A stretch of 64,000 nt of DNA from an uncultured Oscillospiraceae bacterium (lineage in GTDB: Bacteria; Bacillota; Clostridia; Oscillospirales; Oscillospiraceae). The notes below the pieces were generated by a model. It was given only the letters and a program-made list of their open reading frames with translations. It searched no databases and was not told the DNA's origin. The DNA lies in assembly GCA_944386985.1 (NCBI GenBank), contig CALXDD010000005.1:1-64000 (forward strand), in the 5' to 3' direction. Of this stretch, positions 57,381 through 64,000 are shown piece after piece. The first letter of the stretch is position 1; each line of letters starts with the position of its first letter. The position numbers and the translations under genes were made by a program.

Positions 57381-58445
57381 TTATGTGCCGTAATTTGCCT
57401 GGAGTACCCTCTGCCAGGTTCCGTCCTGGTCCCGGGCCATCACATAGTAGTATCCCCACTCCCAGCGGCCGTCCCGGAGGCAGATCTCCGGTGTGCCGTC
57501 GCCGTTGAGGTCGCCCACACACTGGGTAAAAATTCGGAACATGCTGGTGACGTCGCCGGTGTAGGGCTCCACCCGCTGGTAGACCGTCTCCACCTCGCCG
57601 TCGGAGTTCACCCAGAGCACCAGGGAAAAGATCTGTTCGGTATCCTCCGGCAGATACCCGCCCTCGTCATAGGCGCTGTTGATGACCAGTACCTGCTCGT
57701 CTGCCTGGCCGGTCATGGCTGCCGTGAGGCAGAAGTCCCCCTCCACCCCCAGCTCCCGGAGGGCGGTCTCCGCCATCTCCCAGTAAGGATCGTCAGATCC
57801 AACTTCCCGGGCATAAAACGGCGTCTCCTCCAGAGGCCGGGAGAGGGTCAGATCCGGTAAAGTGCCGCCAAAGGCGAATGTGAAAGAGTAGTTCGGCACC
57901 AGCAGCTCCGCCACCTCCCCCTCCAGAATGGTGGGAAGAGCAAAGGTCCGCTGCTCCCACTCCTGCTTTGGCACAAAGACCGCATAGTCGTCCAGCAGAG
58001 CGGCGGTGTCCCGGAGATCCCAGTCAAAGCCTCCGGGGCCGTCGCTGGTGGTGTAGAGCTCACACTGGATCAGATAGGTCTCTCCCGAGTCCTGGGTATA
58101 GGCGTAGTAGCCCTCCTGCGCCAGAATCTCCGCTACGGTGAAATCCCGGGTCTCACTGTCTCCGGCGGAGACGAAGGCGCCGTTTTCCTGCTCCCCCAGC
58201 GGCACGGCGCTGATCCACGCGCCGTCCTCCCAGCTGCCCACCAGCTGGCCGCCCGCAAAGACATACAGGGGCCGGTCCCTCTCGTCCTCCCGGGAGGAGT
58301 CCTCCTCCTGGCTGATGTCCTCCCCACCCTGGGCCGGCGGTTCCTCCGGAAGGTTCTCGTTCCCCTCCTTATCCTCCTCCCCGGAACAGGCTGCCAGGGT
58401 CAGAGCCATGGCCAGGGTCAGCAGGATCGTGATCCATCGCTTCAT
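57381..58445 (-). CDS. lipoprotein of unknown function with a calcium-loop-like motif
   Basis: 354 residues. Signal peptide ending TLAAC with Cys20, then a strongly acidic linker (about 22-58). The body contains many Trp and Tyr. Near the C-terminus GDLNGDGTPEI (312-321) has the DxNxDG calcium-loop form also found in FG-GAP and dockerin-like proteins. I recognise no enzyme domain. It probably sits on the outer face of the membrane. TATAAT at 58497-58492 (minus) may be its -10, without a clear -35. Confidence 0.8.
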   Translation of the reverse strand: MKRWITILLTLAMALTLAACSGEEDKEGNENLPEEPPAQGGEDISQEEDSSREDERDRPLYVFAGGQLVGSWEDGAWISAVPLGEQENGAFVSAGDSETRDFTVAEILAQEGYYAYTQDSGETYLIQCELYTTSDGPGGFDWDLRDTAALLDDYAVFVPKQEWEQRTFALPTILEGEVAELLVPNYSFTFAFGGTLPDLTLSRPLEETPFYAREVGSDDPYWEMAETALRELGVEGDFCLTAAMTGQADEQVLVINSAYDEGGYLPEDTEQIFSLVLWVNSDGEVETVYQRVEPYTGDVTSMFRIFTQCVGDLNGDGTPEICLRDGRWEWGYYYVMARDQDGTWQRVLQANYGT

Positions 58446-58659
58446 AACGCATCTCCTTCCTCTGTCGGGCGGCAGTTTCCCCCGTTTTCTTATTATAGAC
58501 GGTTTCCTTCAGGAAAAGTTCCTCTGATGTTCTGAAACAGCACTCTGATGGGGAAAAGGGACCTGCCTGCCGGAGTTCGTCTGCTTCTGCCCCTATGATA
58601 TACAATTGTATATCATTTGTCAAGGTATTTCCTCAGGGCGCTGTCCGCCGCCTGTGGGG

Positions 58660-58703
58660 GGAGCAAAAGAGCGGAACGGCAAGCCGTTCCGCTCTTTTGC
58701 TCC
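58660..58703. repeat. perfect 21-bp inverted repeat after the anti-sigma-like gene
   Basis: GGAGCAAAAGAGCGGAACGG continues to C58680, is separated by two bases and then repeats as an exact complement. It starts 6 bp beyond the stop codon at 58709 and contains CTCTTTTGCTC on both strands. It probably terminates the sigma operon, though such a perfect, nearly loop-less palindrome is unusual. Confidence 0.7.
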
Positions 58704-58708
58704 AGGGG

Positions 58709-59332
58709 CTACTGCTCAGGCGTCTCTGTGGTGGTTGTCCCGGTCACGCCGCGGGCAGGTTCTTCTCCTCCCTGCTCAAAGACATACACACCGCTGTCAC
58801 TTTCCGACGACCCGTCCCAGCTGTTGACGGTGTCGCTGTAGGTGACTCCCTCCACCGAGGCAGTGTTGGTACAGCTCCACCGCTCCGCATCACCGGTGAC
58901 CTTCACGGTCAGGGAGAAGCCCTCCTCCTCCAGCACATAAGTGTAGCTGCCCTCCTCCGCCAGGGTGTCGGTAATGTCGATCTCCTCACCGCCCACCAGC
59001 AGGAGCAAACGTCCCTCCCGTTCTTCCACCACACCCTGCATCTGATAACCGGTATAGGTCTCCCCCGTTTCTGTCTCATAAATCGTTTTGAATCCGTCGC
59101 TCCACACGGCGGTGAGCGTGGTAAAAAGCCGGCCGCCGGTGGCCGCGTTAATGGCGCCTGCGGTCGCCGCAAGCCCCATCATCACCGCCGCGGCCACGCC
59201 TGCGGTCTTGACCGCCAGCCGTCCACGGCGTTTGGTTTTCTGCTGCATTGCCATAAAAAAGACCTCCCTTTTTGCCTCCTCAGAGGCATGCAGTCGGGAA
59301 AAGGTCTCCTGAAATGCATCATGATTCATCAC
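58709..59332 (-). CDS. single-span membrane protein, probable anti-sigma partner
   Basis: 207 residues. A basic cytosolic N-terminus of about 40 residues (MMNHDAFQETFSRLHASEEA, then KREVFFMAMQQKTKRR) is followed by one membrane span (about 41-63) and an external domain rich in Glu, Gly and Thr. The cytosolic part lacks a recognisable zinc anti-sigma motif. The assignment rests on topology and on the 14-bp overlap with the ECF sigma gene. Confidence 0.72.
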   Translation of the reverse strand: MMNHDAFQETFSRLHASEEAKREVFFMAMQQKTKRRGRLAVKTAGVAAAVMMGLAATAGAINAATGGRLFTTLTAVWSDGFKTIYETETGETYTGYQMQGVVEEREGRLLLLVGGEEIDITDTLAEEGSYTYVLEEEGFSLTVKVTGDAERWSCTNTASVEGVTYSDTVNSWDGSSESDSGVYVFEQGGEEPARGVTGTTTTETPEQ

Positions 59333-59807
59333 GGCTCCAAGCCTCCTTGTATGATTGTTGCAGCAATCCCCTGGCCCGCATCAGCCAGGTCTGCACTGTT
59401 GACAGATTGGCCCGCATCAATTCCGCCACCTCCCGGACCTGGTAGCCCTCGTAATAGTAGAGGTACAGAGCGAGCCTGTAATTCTTGGGCAGGGCCATGA
59501 CCTGTTCAAAAAGCTCGCTCTCCTCAGGGCGGTCAAAGACCGGCTGGTCCAGCTGCTCGTCCAGGGGAATGGTCCGGCGAAACCAGCTGGAGCGGAGCAA
59601 GCTTTTGGCCTGATTCACCGCCACCCGGATCAGCCAGCGCCGCCGGTGCTCCTCGCTCTCAAAGCTCCGCCGCTCCCGGTAGAGCTTCAGAAGGGTATCC
59701 TGCATCACATCCTCTGCGTCGGCTCTGTTTTTCAGGCAGCTGTAGGCCACCCGGTAAATCGTATCGCCGTATCGCTCCACCGCCTGGACGAATTCCTCCT
59801 CTGTCAT
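59319..59807 (-). CDS. ECF-type sigma-70 family RNA polymerase sigma factor
   Basis: 162 residues from ATG 59807 (AGGAGGTG 10 nt upstream; 16 codons further up lack support). Region 2 is YRVAYSCLKNRADAEDVMQDTLLKLYRER and region 4 is ALPKNYRLALYLYYYEGYQVREVAELMRANLSTVQTWL, with the helix-turn-helix; the short linker between them is typical of ECF sigmas. It would direct RNA polymerase to a small regulon and be held by the membrane protein encoded downstream. Its target promoter cannot be recognised here. Confidence 0.93.
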   Translation of the reverse strand: MTEEEFVQAVERYGDTIYRVAYSCLKNRADAEDVMQDTLLKLYRERRSFESEEHRRRWLIRVAVNQAKSLLRSSWFRRTIPLDEQLDQPVFDRPEESELFEQVMALPKNYRLALYLYYYEGYQVREVAELMRANLSTVQTWLMRARGLLQQSYKEAWSRDES

Positions 59808-59993
59808 AACTGCTTCACCTCCTTGGGGTCGGGGATTTGCTGAAAGCGCTTTCATAAGATGTACGCGGGAGAGGGGCGAAAAATCCCGCGGTGCGGAAAT
59901 TTTTTGAAAGCACGGAGGACTCCAAAAAGAGCCGTCGCCTGTGGTCCCGGCTCTGCCTCCGCTAAAGGCCCATGGTTTCGCGGCAGAAAAAGC

Positions 59994-60021
59994 AAGGACG
60001 GAGAGACTCCTCTCCGTCCTT
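59994..60021. terminator. terminator of glgP, possibly bidirectional
   Basis: 12-bp stem AAGGACGGAGAG/CTCTCCGTCCTT with an ACTC loop. The minus strand continues GCTTTTTC and the plus strand ATCCTTTTG. It begins 26 bp after the glgP stop. Confidence 0.8.
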
Positions 60022-60046
60022 ATCCTTTTGCATCCTGTGCAGAATC

Positions 60047-62473
60047 TTACTTCTTATAGGGAACCTTCCAGATCCGGTCGCAGTAGTCGGCGATGGACCG
60101 GTCGGCGGCAAAAATACCGCTGCGGGCAATGTTGTGCAGGCTCATCTCATTCCACTTCTTCCGGTCGGCGTAGGTGTCCACCATCCGGCGCTCCGCCTCG
60201 CAGTAGGAGGCGAAATCCGCCAGCAGCATATACTCGTCGGGAGTGGAGCCGTTGCCGAACAGCAGCCGCTCGTGGAGGTCCTCATACCGCACGCCGTCGC
60301 TGAAGCCGTTGTTCATCTGGTCCAGCACCCGGTGAATGGCGGGGTCCCGGCTGTACAGCCGGTAGGGGTTGTAGCCGTTGCGGCGCATCTCCTGGACCTC
60401 GTTGGCCTTCAGGCCGAAGAGGAACATGTTCTCATCGCCCAGCACCTCGTGCATCTCCACATTGGCGCCGTCCAAAGTGCCCACAGTGAGGGCGCCGTTC
60501 ATCATGAACTTCATGTTGCCGGTACCGCTGGCCTCCTTGCCGGCGGTGGAGATTTGCTGGCTGACCTCACTGGCGGGCATCAGCTGCTCCGCCAGGGACA
60601 CCCGGTAGTTCTCCAGAAACACCACCTGCAGCTTATCCTTGCAGATGGGATCGTTGTTGATCTGGTTGGCCAGGGAGTTGATGAGGTGAATGATCCGCTT
60701 GGCCACAGCGTAGCCGGGGGCCGCCTTGGCGCCGAAGAGGAAGGTGTGGGGCCGCATCTCCATGTTGGGGTTATCCTGCAGCTGCTGATAGAGGTAGATG
60801 ATGTGCATGGCGTTGAGCAGCTGACGCTTATACTCGTGGAGCCGCTTGACCTGGATATCAAAAATGGAGTCGGGGTTCAAAATCACGCCCTGCTCCCGCT
60901 TGACATATTTTGCGAGAGTTTCCTTGTTGGCCCGCTTGATCTTCTCCAGCCGCTCCAGCACGGCGGCGTCGTTGGCATACTCATCCAGCTTCTCCAGGGT
61001 GCTGGGCTTGGTGAGGTAGTCCTTGCCGCCGGTGAGCTCGCAGATGAGGGCGTCCAGACCGGGGTTGATCTCACTGAGCCAGCGGCGGTGATCGATGCCG
61101 TTGGTGACGTTGGTGAACTTCTCCGGCTCCATCACATAGGCGCTGTGGAACAGGTCGTCCTTGAGAATCTGGCTGTGGAGGGCGGACACGCCGTTGACCT
61201 TCATGCCGCCGGCGATGCAGAGGTTCGCCATGCGGACCTCGCCGTCCCAAATGACGGCCATCTCCCGGACCTTGTTCTCATCGTGGTAGAAGTTCTCCAC
61301 CTTCTCCTGCCAGCGGCGGGCGATCTCCATGAGGATCTGCCAGATCCGGGGCAGCAGGGACTCCACCAGGTTCTGAGGCCAGCGCTCCAGAGCCTCGGCC
61401 AGCACGGTGTGGTTGGTGTAGGCCACGGAGTGGACCGTGATGTCCCAGGCGACGTCCCAGTCAAGACCGGCGTCGTCAATCAGAATCCGCATCAGCTCGG
61501 GGATCACCAGGGCGGGATGGGTGTCGTTGATCTGGATGACATTCTTCTCATGGAAGTTCGTCAGGGTGCCGTAGGTCTGGATATGCTTGCGGACAATGGA
61601 CTGCACCGTGGCGGAGACAAAGAAGTACTGCTGCTTGAGGCGCAGGCTCTTGCCCTCGTAGTGGTTGTCCTCGGGGTAGAGCACCTTGGCGATGACCTCG
61701 GCCATAGCGGCCTCCTCGCTGGCCTGGAGGTAGTTGCCCCGGCGGAAGAGGTCCATGTCGATGGGCTTGGGGCTCTTGGCGTCCCACAGCCGCAGGGTAT
61801 TGGTGTGAGTGGTGTCGTAGCCGGCGATCTCCATATCACAGGGCACTGCCAGCACACGGGTGTAGCCCTCGTTGACCACATGAAGGTGGCCGTCATCCCA
61901 GAACTCCCGGAGGGTTCCGCCAAAGTGGACCTCCTCCACCTCCTCGGGCTTGGGCACCAGCCAGGCGTCTCCCATGCCCTTCCAGTCGTCAGGCAGCTCC
62001 ACCTGCTGGCCATCCACGATCTTCTGCTTGAAAATACCCAGTTCGTAGCAGATGGAGTAGCCGGTGGCGGGGATCTCCAGAGTGGAGAGGCTGTCGAGAT
62101 AGCAGGCGGCGAGGCGGCCGAGGCCGCCGTTGCCGAGGCCGGCGTCGGGCTCCATCTCAAACACGTCCGCGCTCTTGAAGCCAAAATCGGCCAGAGCGCC
62201 CTTGATGGCGTCCAGCGCGTCTAAGTTGTAGGCGTTCTTCATCAGGCTCCGGCCCATGAGGAACTCCAGGGACATATAGTGGACCTGGCGCTTTTTCTCC
62301 TTCTTGGTGGCCTCCCGGGTATCGATGGCGCGGCTGGCCATCACATCCCGCAGCACCATGGCGCAGGCCTTCATCATATTGGCCTCGGTGGCCTCCTCCA
62401 CTGTGCAGCCGAAGTTCAGGCGGAGTTTTTCACTGAGTGCCTTTTTCATAGAAGCTTTGGTGATTGTTTCCAT
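60047..62473 (-). CDS. glgP: glycogen/starch/alpha-glucan phosphorylase
   Basis: 808 residues, normal length. Key regions are in order: SLEFLMGRSLMKNAYNL, DAGLGNGGLGRLAACYLDSLST, NDTHPALVIPELMRIL, the segment RLHEYKRQLLNAMHI, and the pyridoxal-phosphate lysine site EASGTGNMKFMMNGALTVGTLDGANVEM (split around the Lys). It releases glucose-1-phosphate from glycogen in the cytosol. It follows the glycogen synthase gene (265 bp), and a long dyad lies in its leader. Confidence 0.97.
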   Translation of the reverse strand: METITKASMKKALSEKLRLNFGCTVEEATEANMMKACAMVLRDVMASRAIDTREATKKEKKRQVHYMSLEFLMGRSLMKNAYNLDALDAIKGALADFGFKSADVFEMEPDAGLGNGGLGRLAACYLDSLSTLEIPATGYSICYELGIFKQKIVDGQQVELPDDWKGMGDAWLVPKPEEVEEVHFGGTLREFWDDGHLHVVNEGYTRVLAVPCDMEIAGYDTTHTNTLRLWDAKSPKPIDMDLFRRGNYLQASEEAAMAEVIAKVLYPEDNHYEGKSLRLKQQYFFVSATVQSIVRKHIQTYGTLTNFHEKNVIQINDTHPALVIPELMRILIDDAGLDWDVAWDITVHSVAYTNHTVLAEALERWPQNLVESLLPRIWQILMEIARRWQEKVENFYHDENKVREMAVIWDGEVRMANLCIAGGMKVNGVSALHSQILKDDLFHSAYVMEPEKFTNVTNGIDHRRWLSEINPGLDALICELTGGKDYLTKPSTLEKLDEYANDAAVLERLEKIKRANKETLAKYVKREQGVILNPDSIFDIQVKRLHEYKRQLLNAMHIIYLYQQLQDNPNMEMRPHTFLFGAKAAPGYAVAKRIIHLINSLANQINNDPICKDKLQVVFLENYRVSLAEQLMPASEVSQQISTAGKEASGTGNMKFMMNGALTVGTLDGANVEMHEVLGDENMFLFGLKANEVQEMRRNGYNPYRLYSRDPAIHRVLDQMNNGFSDGVRYEDLHERLLFGNGSTPDEYMLLADFASYCEAERRMVDTYADRKKWNEMSLHNIARSGIFAADRSIADYCDRIWKVPYKK

Positions 62474-62509
62474 TCAGGTATCCTCTTTTCCTGTTAGTCT
62501 CTTTGCGGA

Positions 62510-62546
62510 GTATATCAAAAGGTACGCTCCATACCCTTTGATATAC
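62510..62546. promoter_or_regulatory. 15-bp-arm dyad upstream of glgP
   Basis: GTATATCAAAAGGTA, a 7-nt loop, then TACCCTTTGATATAC: 14 of 15 bases are complementary. It lies 37 bp before the glgP ATG, and on the minus strand contains TATACT, a possible -10. This fits a repressor operator over the promoter. Confidence 0.55.
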
Positions 62547-62676
62547 CACGCACGGCATGAAAACGTTTCCGAATCCGGGAAAAAGCAGAGGGCATCCGCA
62601 GATGCCCCCATGCTCTGCCGACCCCCCGTCGGGAACCGCGCTTTGGAAAAAGCGGCGGAGGCGCCGCTCCCGGAGA

Positions 62677-62706
62677 ACGGGGGGATATCTTAGGACATCC
62701 CCCCGT
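62677..62706 (-). terminator. stem-loop after glycogen synthase
   Basis: ACGGGGGGAT/ATCCCCCCGT with a 10-nt loop, 33 bp past the glgA stop, with no U run. It may give partial termination before glgP. Confidence 0.5.
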
Positions 62707-62738
62707 CTCCCCTTCTCCCGCAAGGCGCGGTCTCTGGA

Positions 62739-64000
62739 TCAGGAGCGAATCATCTCATAGATACGGTTGTATTCCTGGGCGCTCTTGTCCCAGCTGAAGT
62801 CGCTGGTCATGCCCGTCAGCTGCAGCCGCTTGAAGGCATCCCGGTTGTTATGGTAGAGATCCACCGCCTGGCGGATCACATAGGCCATATCGCCGGAGTT
62901 GTAGGCGGCAAAGGTAAAGCCGTTGCCTGCGCCGCACCAGGCCTCGTAGGGGTGAACAGTGTCCTTCAGGCCGCCGGTCTCCCGGACGATAGGCACAGTT
63001 CCGTAGCGCATGGCGATCATCTGGGCCAGTCCGCAGGGCTCGCTCTTGGAGGGCATCAGCAGCAGATCTGCGCCGGCGTAGATGGCCATAGCCAGATCCT
63101 CGTTGTAGCCGCGATACAAAGCCATCCGGCCGGGAAGCCATCCCAGCTTGCTCTCAAAGAACTGCTCATAGCTGTAATCGCCGCTGCCCAGCACCACAAA
63201 CTGGCAGTGGAGGCTCATGATCTCATCAAATGCCTTGCACACCAGGTCCAGGCCCTTGTGGCTGACCAGGCGGCTGACGATGGCGATAATGGGCACATTG
63301 GGCTCCACATTGAGGCTCAGGCGCTTCTGGAGAGCCTCCTTGCAGCGGGCCTTGCCGTCCATGCGCTTGACGCTGTAGCGGCTCTCGATATGGGGATCGG
63401 TGGCCGGGTCGTAGCGCTGCATGTCGATGCCGTTCAGAACGCCGTGGAGCTTGTAGGCGTTGAGGTTCATAACGCCCTCCATGCCGTGGGCATAGAAGGG
63501 GTCCCGAAGCTCCTGGGCGTAAGTGGGGCTGACGGCGGTGATGGCGTCGCAGGTCATGAGAGCGCCCTTGAGAAGGTTCACATCGCCGGAGAAGGCCAGG
63601 GTGCCGTCCTTCATCCAGCCCGGCGCCAGACCGAACAGGTCCTCCAGCGTCTCGGGGCCGTAGCGGCCCTGGTACTCGATGTTGTGGATGGTGAACACGG
63701 TCTTGATTCCCCGGACCTCCGGCCAGCGGACGCACTCGTCCTTCAGATAGATAGGCACCAGGGCGGTCTGCCAGTCGTTGCAGTGAATAATCTCAGGCAT
63801 CCAGGCCATGCCGGGCATCAGAGACACCACGGCGCGGGAGAAAAAGCCGAAGCGCTCGCCGTCGTCGTAGTGGCCGTAGAGGCCCTCTCTTTTGAAGTAG
63901 TGCTCGTTGTCGATAAAATACCAGATCACGCCGTCCCGGTCCAGGCGGAACAGCCCCGCGTAAACGCGGCGCCACCCCAGAGGCACGTCAATGTGGCAGA
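62739..64000 (-). CDS. glgA: glycogen synthase (GT5), 5' end cut by window edge
   Basis: About 420 C-terminal residues are visible; the frame stays open to position 64000 (reading ...CHIDVPLGWRRVYAG), so the start lies outside. Typical GlgA segments: EIIHCNDWQTALVP, HNIEYQGRYGPETLEDLFGL, AVSPTYAQEL, IVSRLVSHKGLDLV, and the donor-site MPSKSEPCGLAQMIAMRYGTVPIVRETGGLKDTV. It adds glucose from ADP-glucose to glycogen. Together with glgP downstream it forms a glycogen storage locus. Confidence 0.97.
   Translation of the reverse strand, partial: CHIDVPLGWRRVYAGLFRLDRDGVIWYFIDNEHYFKREGLYGHYDDGERFGFFSRAVVSLMPGMAWMPEIIHCNDWQTALVPIYLKDECVRWPEVRGIKTVFTIHNIEYQGRYGPETLEDLFGLAPGWMKDGTLAFSGDVNLLKGALMTCDAITAVSPTYAQELRDPFYAHGMEGVMNLNAYKLHGVLNGIDMQRYDPATDPHIESRYSVKRMDGKARCKEALQKRLSLNVEPNVPIIAIVSRLVSHKGLDLVCKAFDEIMSLHCQFVVLGSGDYSYEQFFESKLGWLPGRMALYRGYNEDLAMAIYAGADLLLMPSKSEPCGLAQMIAMRYGTVPIVRETGGLKDTVHPYEAWCGAGNGFTFAAYNSGDMAYVIRQAVDLYHNNRDAFKRLQLTGMTSDFSWDKSAQEYNRIYEMIRS

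Noticed and set aside
1..64000. CRISPR array, complete prophage, IS element or defence island
   Set aside because: I found no regularly spaced repeats, transposase, integrase, Cas or restriction-type proteins; almost all genes belong to core or metabolic families.

Overview
The window looks like chromosome of a GC-rich, gut-type Clostridia (Bacillota), most likely Oscillospiraceae (Flavonifractor/Lawsonibacter/Dysosmobacter-like). The evidence is Gram-positive style ribosome binding sites, TTGACA/TATAAT promoters with 17-bp spacers, a T-box in front of thrS, an SdpR/SdpI pair, an SLH-domain surface protein, fused FeoA-FeoB, TRAP-TAXI transport and family-typical protein sequences. Taxonomy is inference from style, not from a marker gene. 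There is no complete prophage, insertion sequence or CRISPR array; only one orphan tail-like protein (31435-32004) hints at phage.

Layout. 1-8570 (almost all minus strand): partial tRNA-Val, hslO, a methyltransferase with a YerC-type regulator, the sdpRI pair with two operators around its promoter, and an M29 peptidase-TrkH-TrkA-BrkB operon. 8684-17889: flavoprotein, ychF, a 2-hydroxyacid dehydrogenase with an FAD protein, HtrA protease, a nucleotidyltransferase, DUF1294, a decayed S-layer gene start and a PilZ protein. 17984-31058: asnS, a uracil permease behind a leader-peptide attenuator, a cell-wall amidase, a TRAP-TAXI transporter, thrS with its T-box, a candidate small RNA, split chrA and birA. 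31435-40007: orphan tail-like protein, the 1114-residue S-layer protein, feoAB and a second amidase.

40008-51075 is the most unusual block. A ROK repressor gene precedes a consensus promoter with a 9-bp-arm palindrome just downstream, and then nine co-directional genes: CbbA-type class II aldolase, PPi-type phosphofructokinase, TIM-like protein, LarA-like nickel racemase family protein, a three-gene ABC importer, a NagB-like protein and NagA. Several of these carry substitutions in substrate-binding or catalytic positions (TIM phosphate loops, NagB phosphate loop and catalytic Asp/Lys), so the operon probably handles something other than ordinary glycolytic or GlcNAc intermediates. It is my best candidate for an undescribed catabolic system.

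51157-64000: M18 peptidase with CsaA, deoC, a 49-residue ribbon-helix-helix gene divergent from a 62-residue gene, a DEAD-box helicase, an orphan OppA-type lipoprotein, a lipoprotein of unknown function, an ECF sigma with a membrane partner, and glycogen phosphorylase plus glycogen synthase (the latter cut by the window edge).
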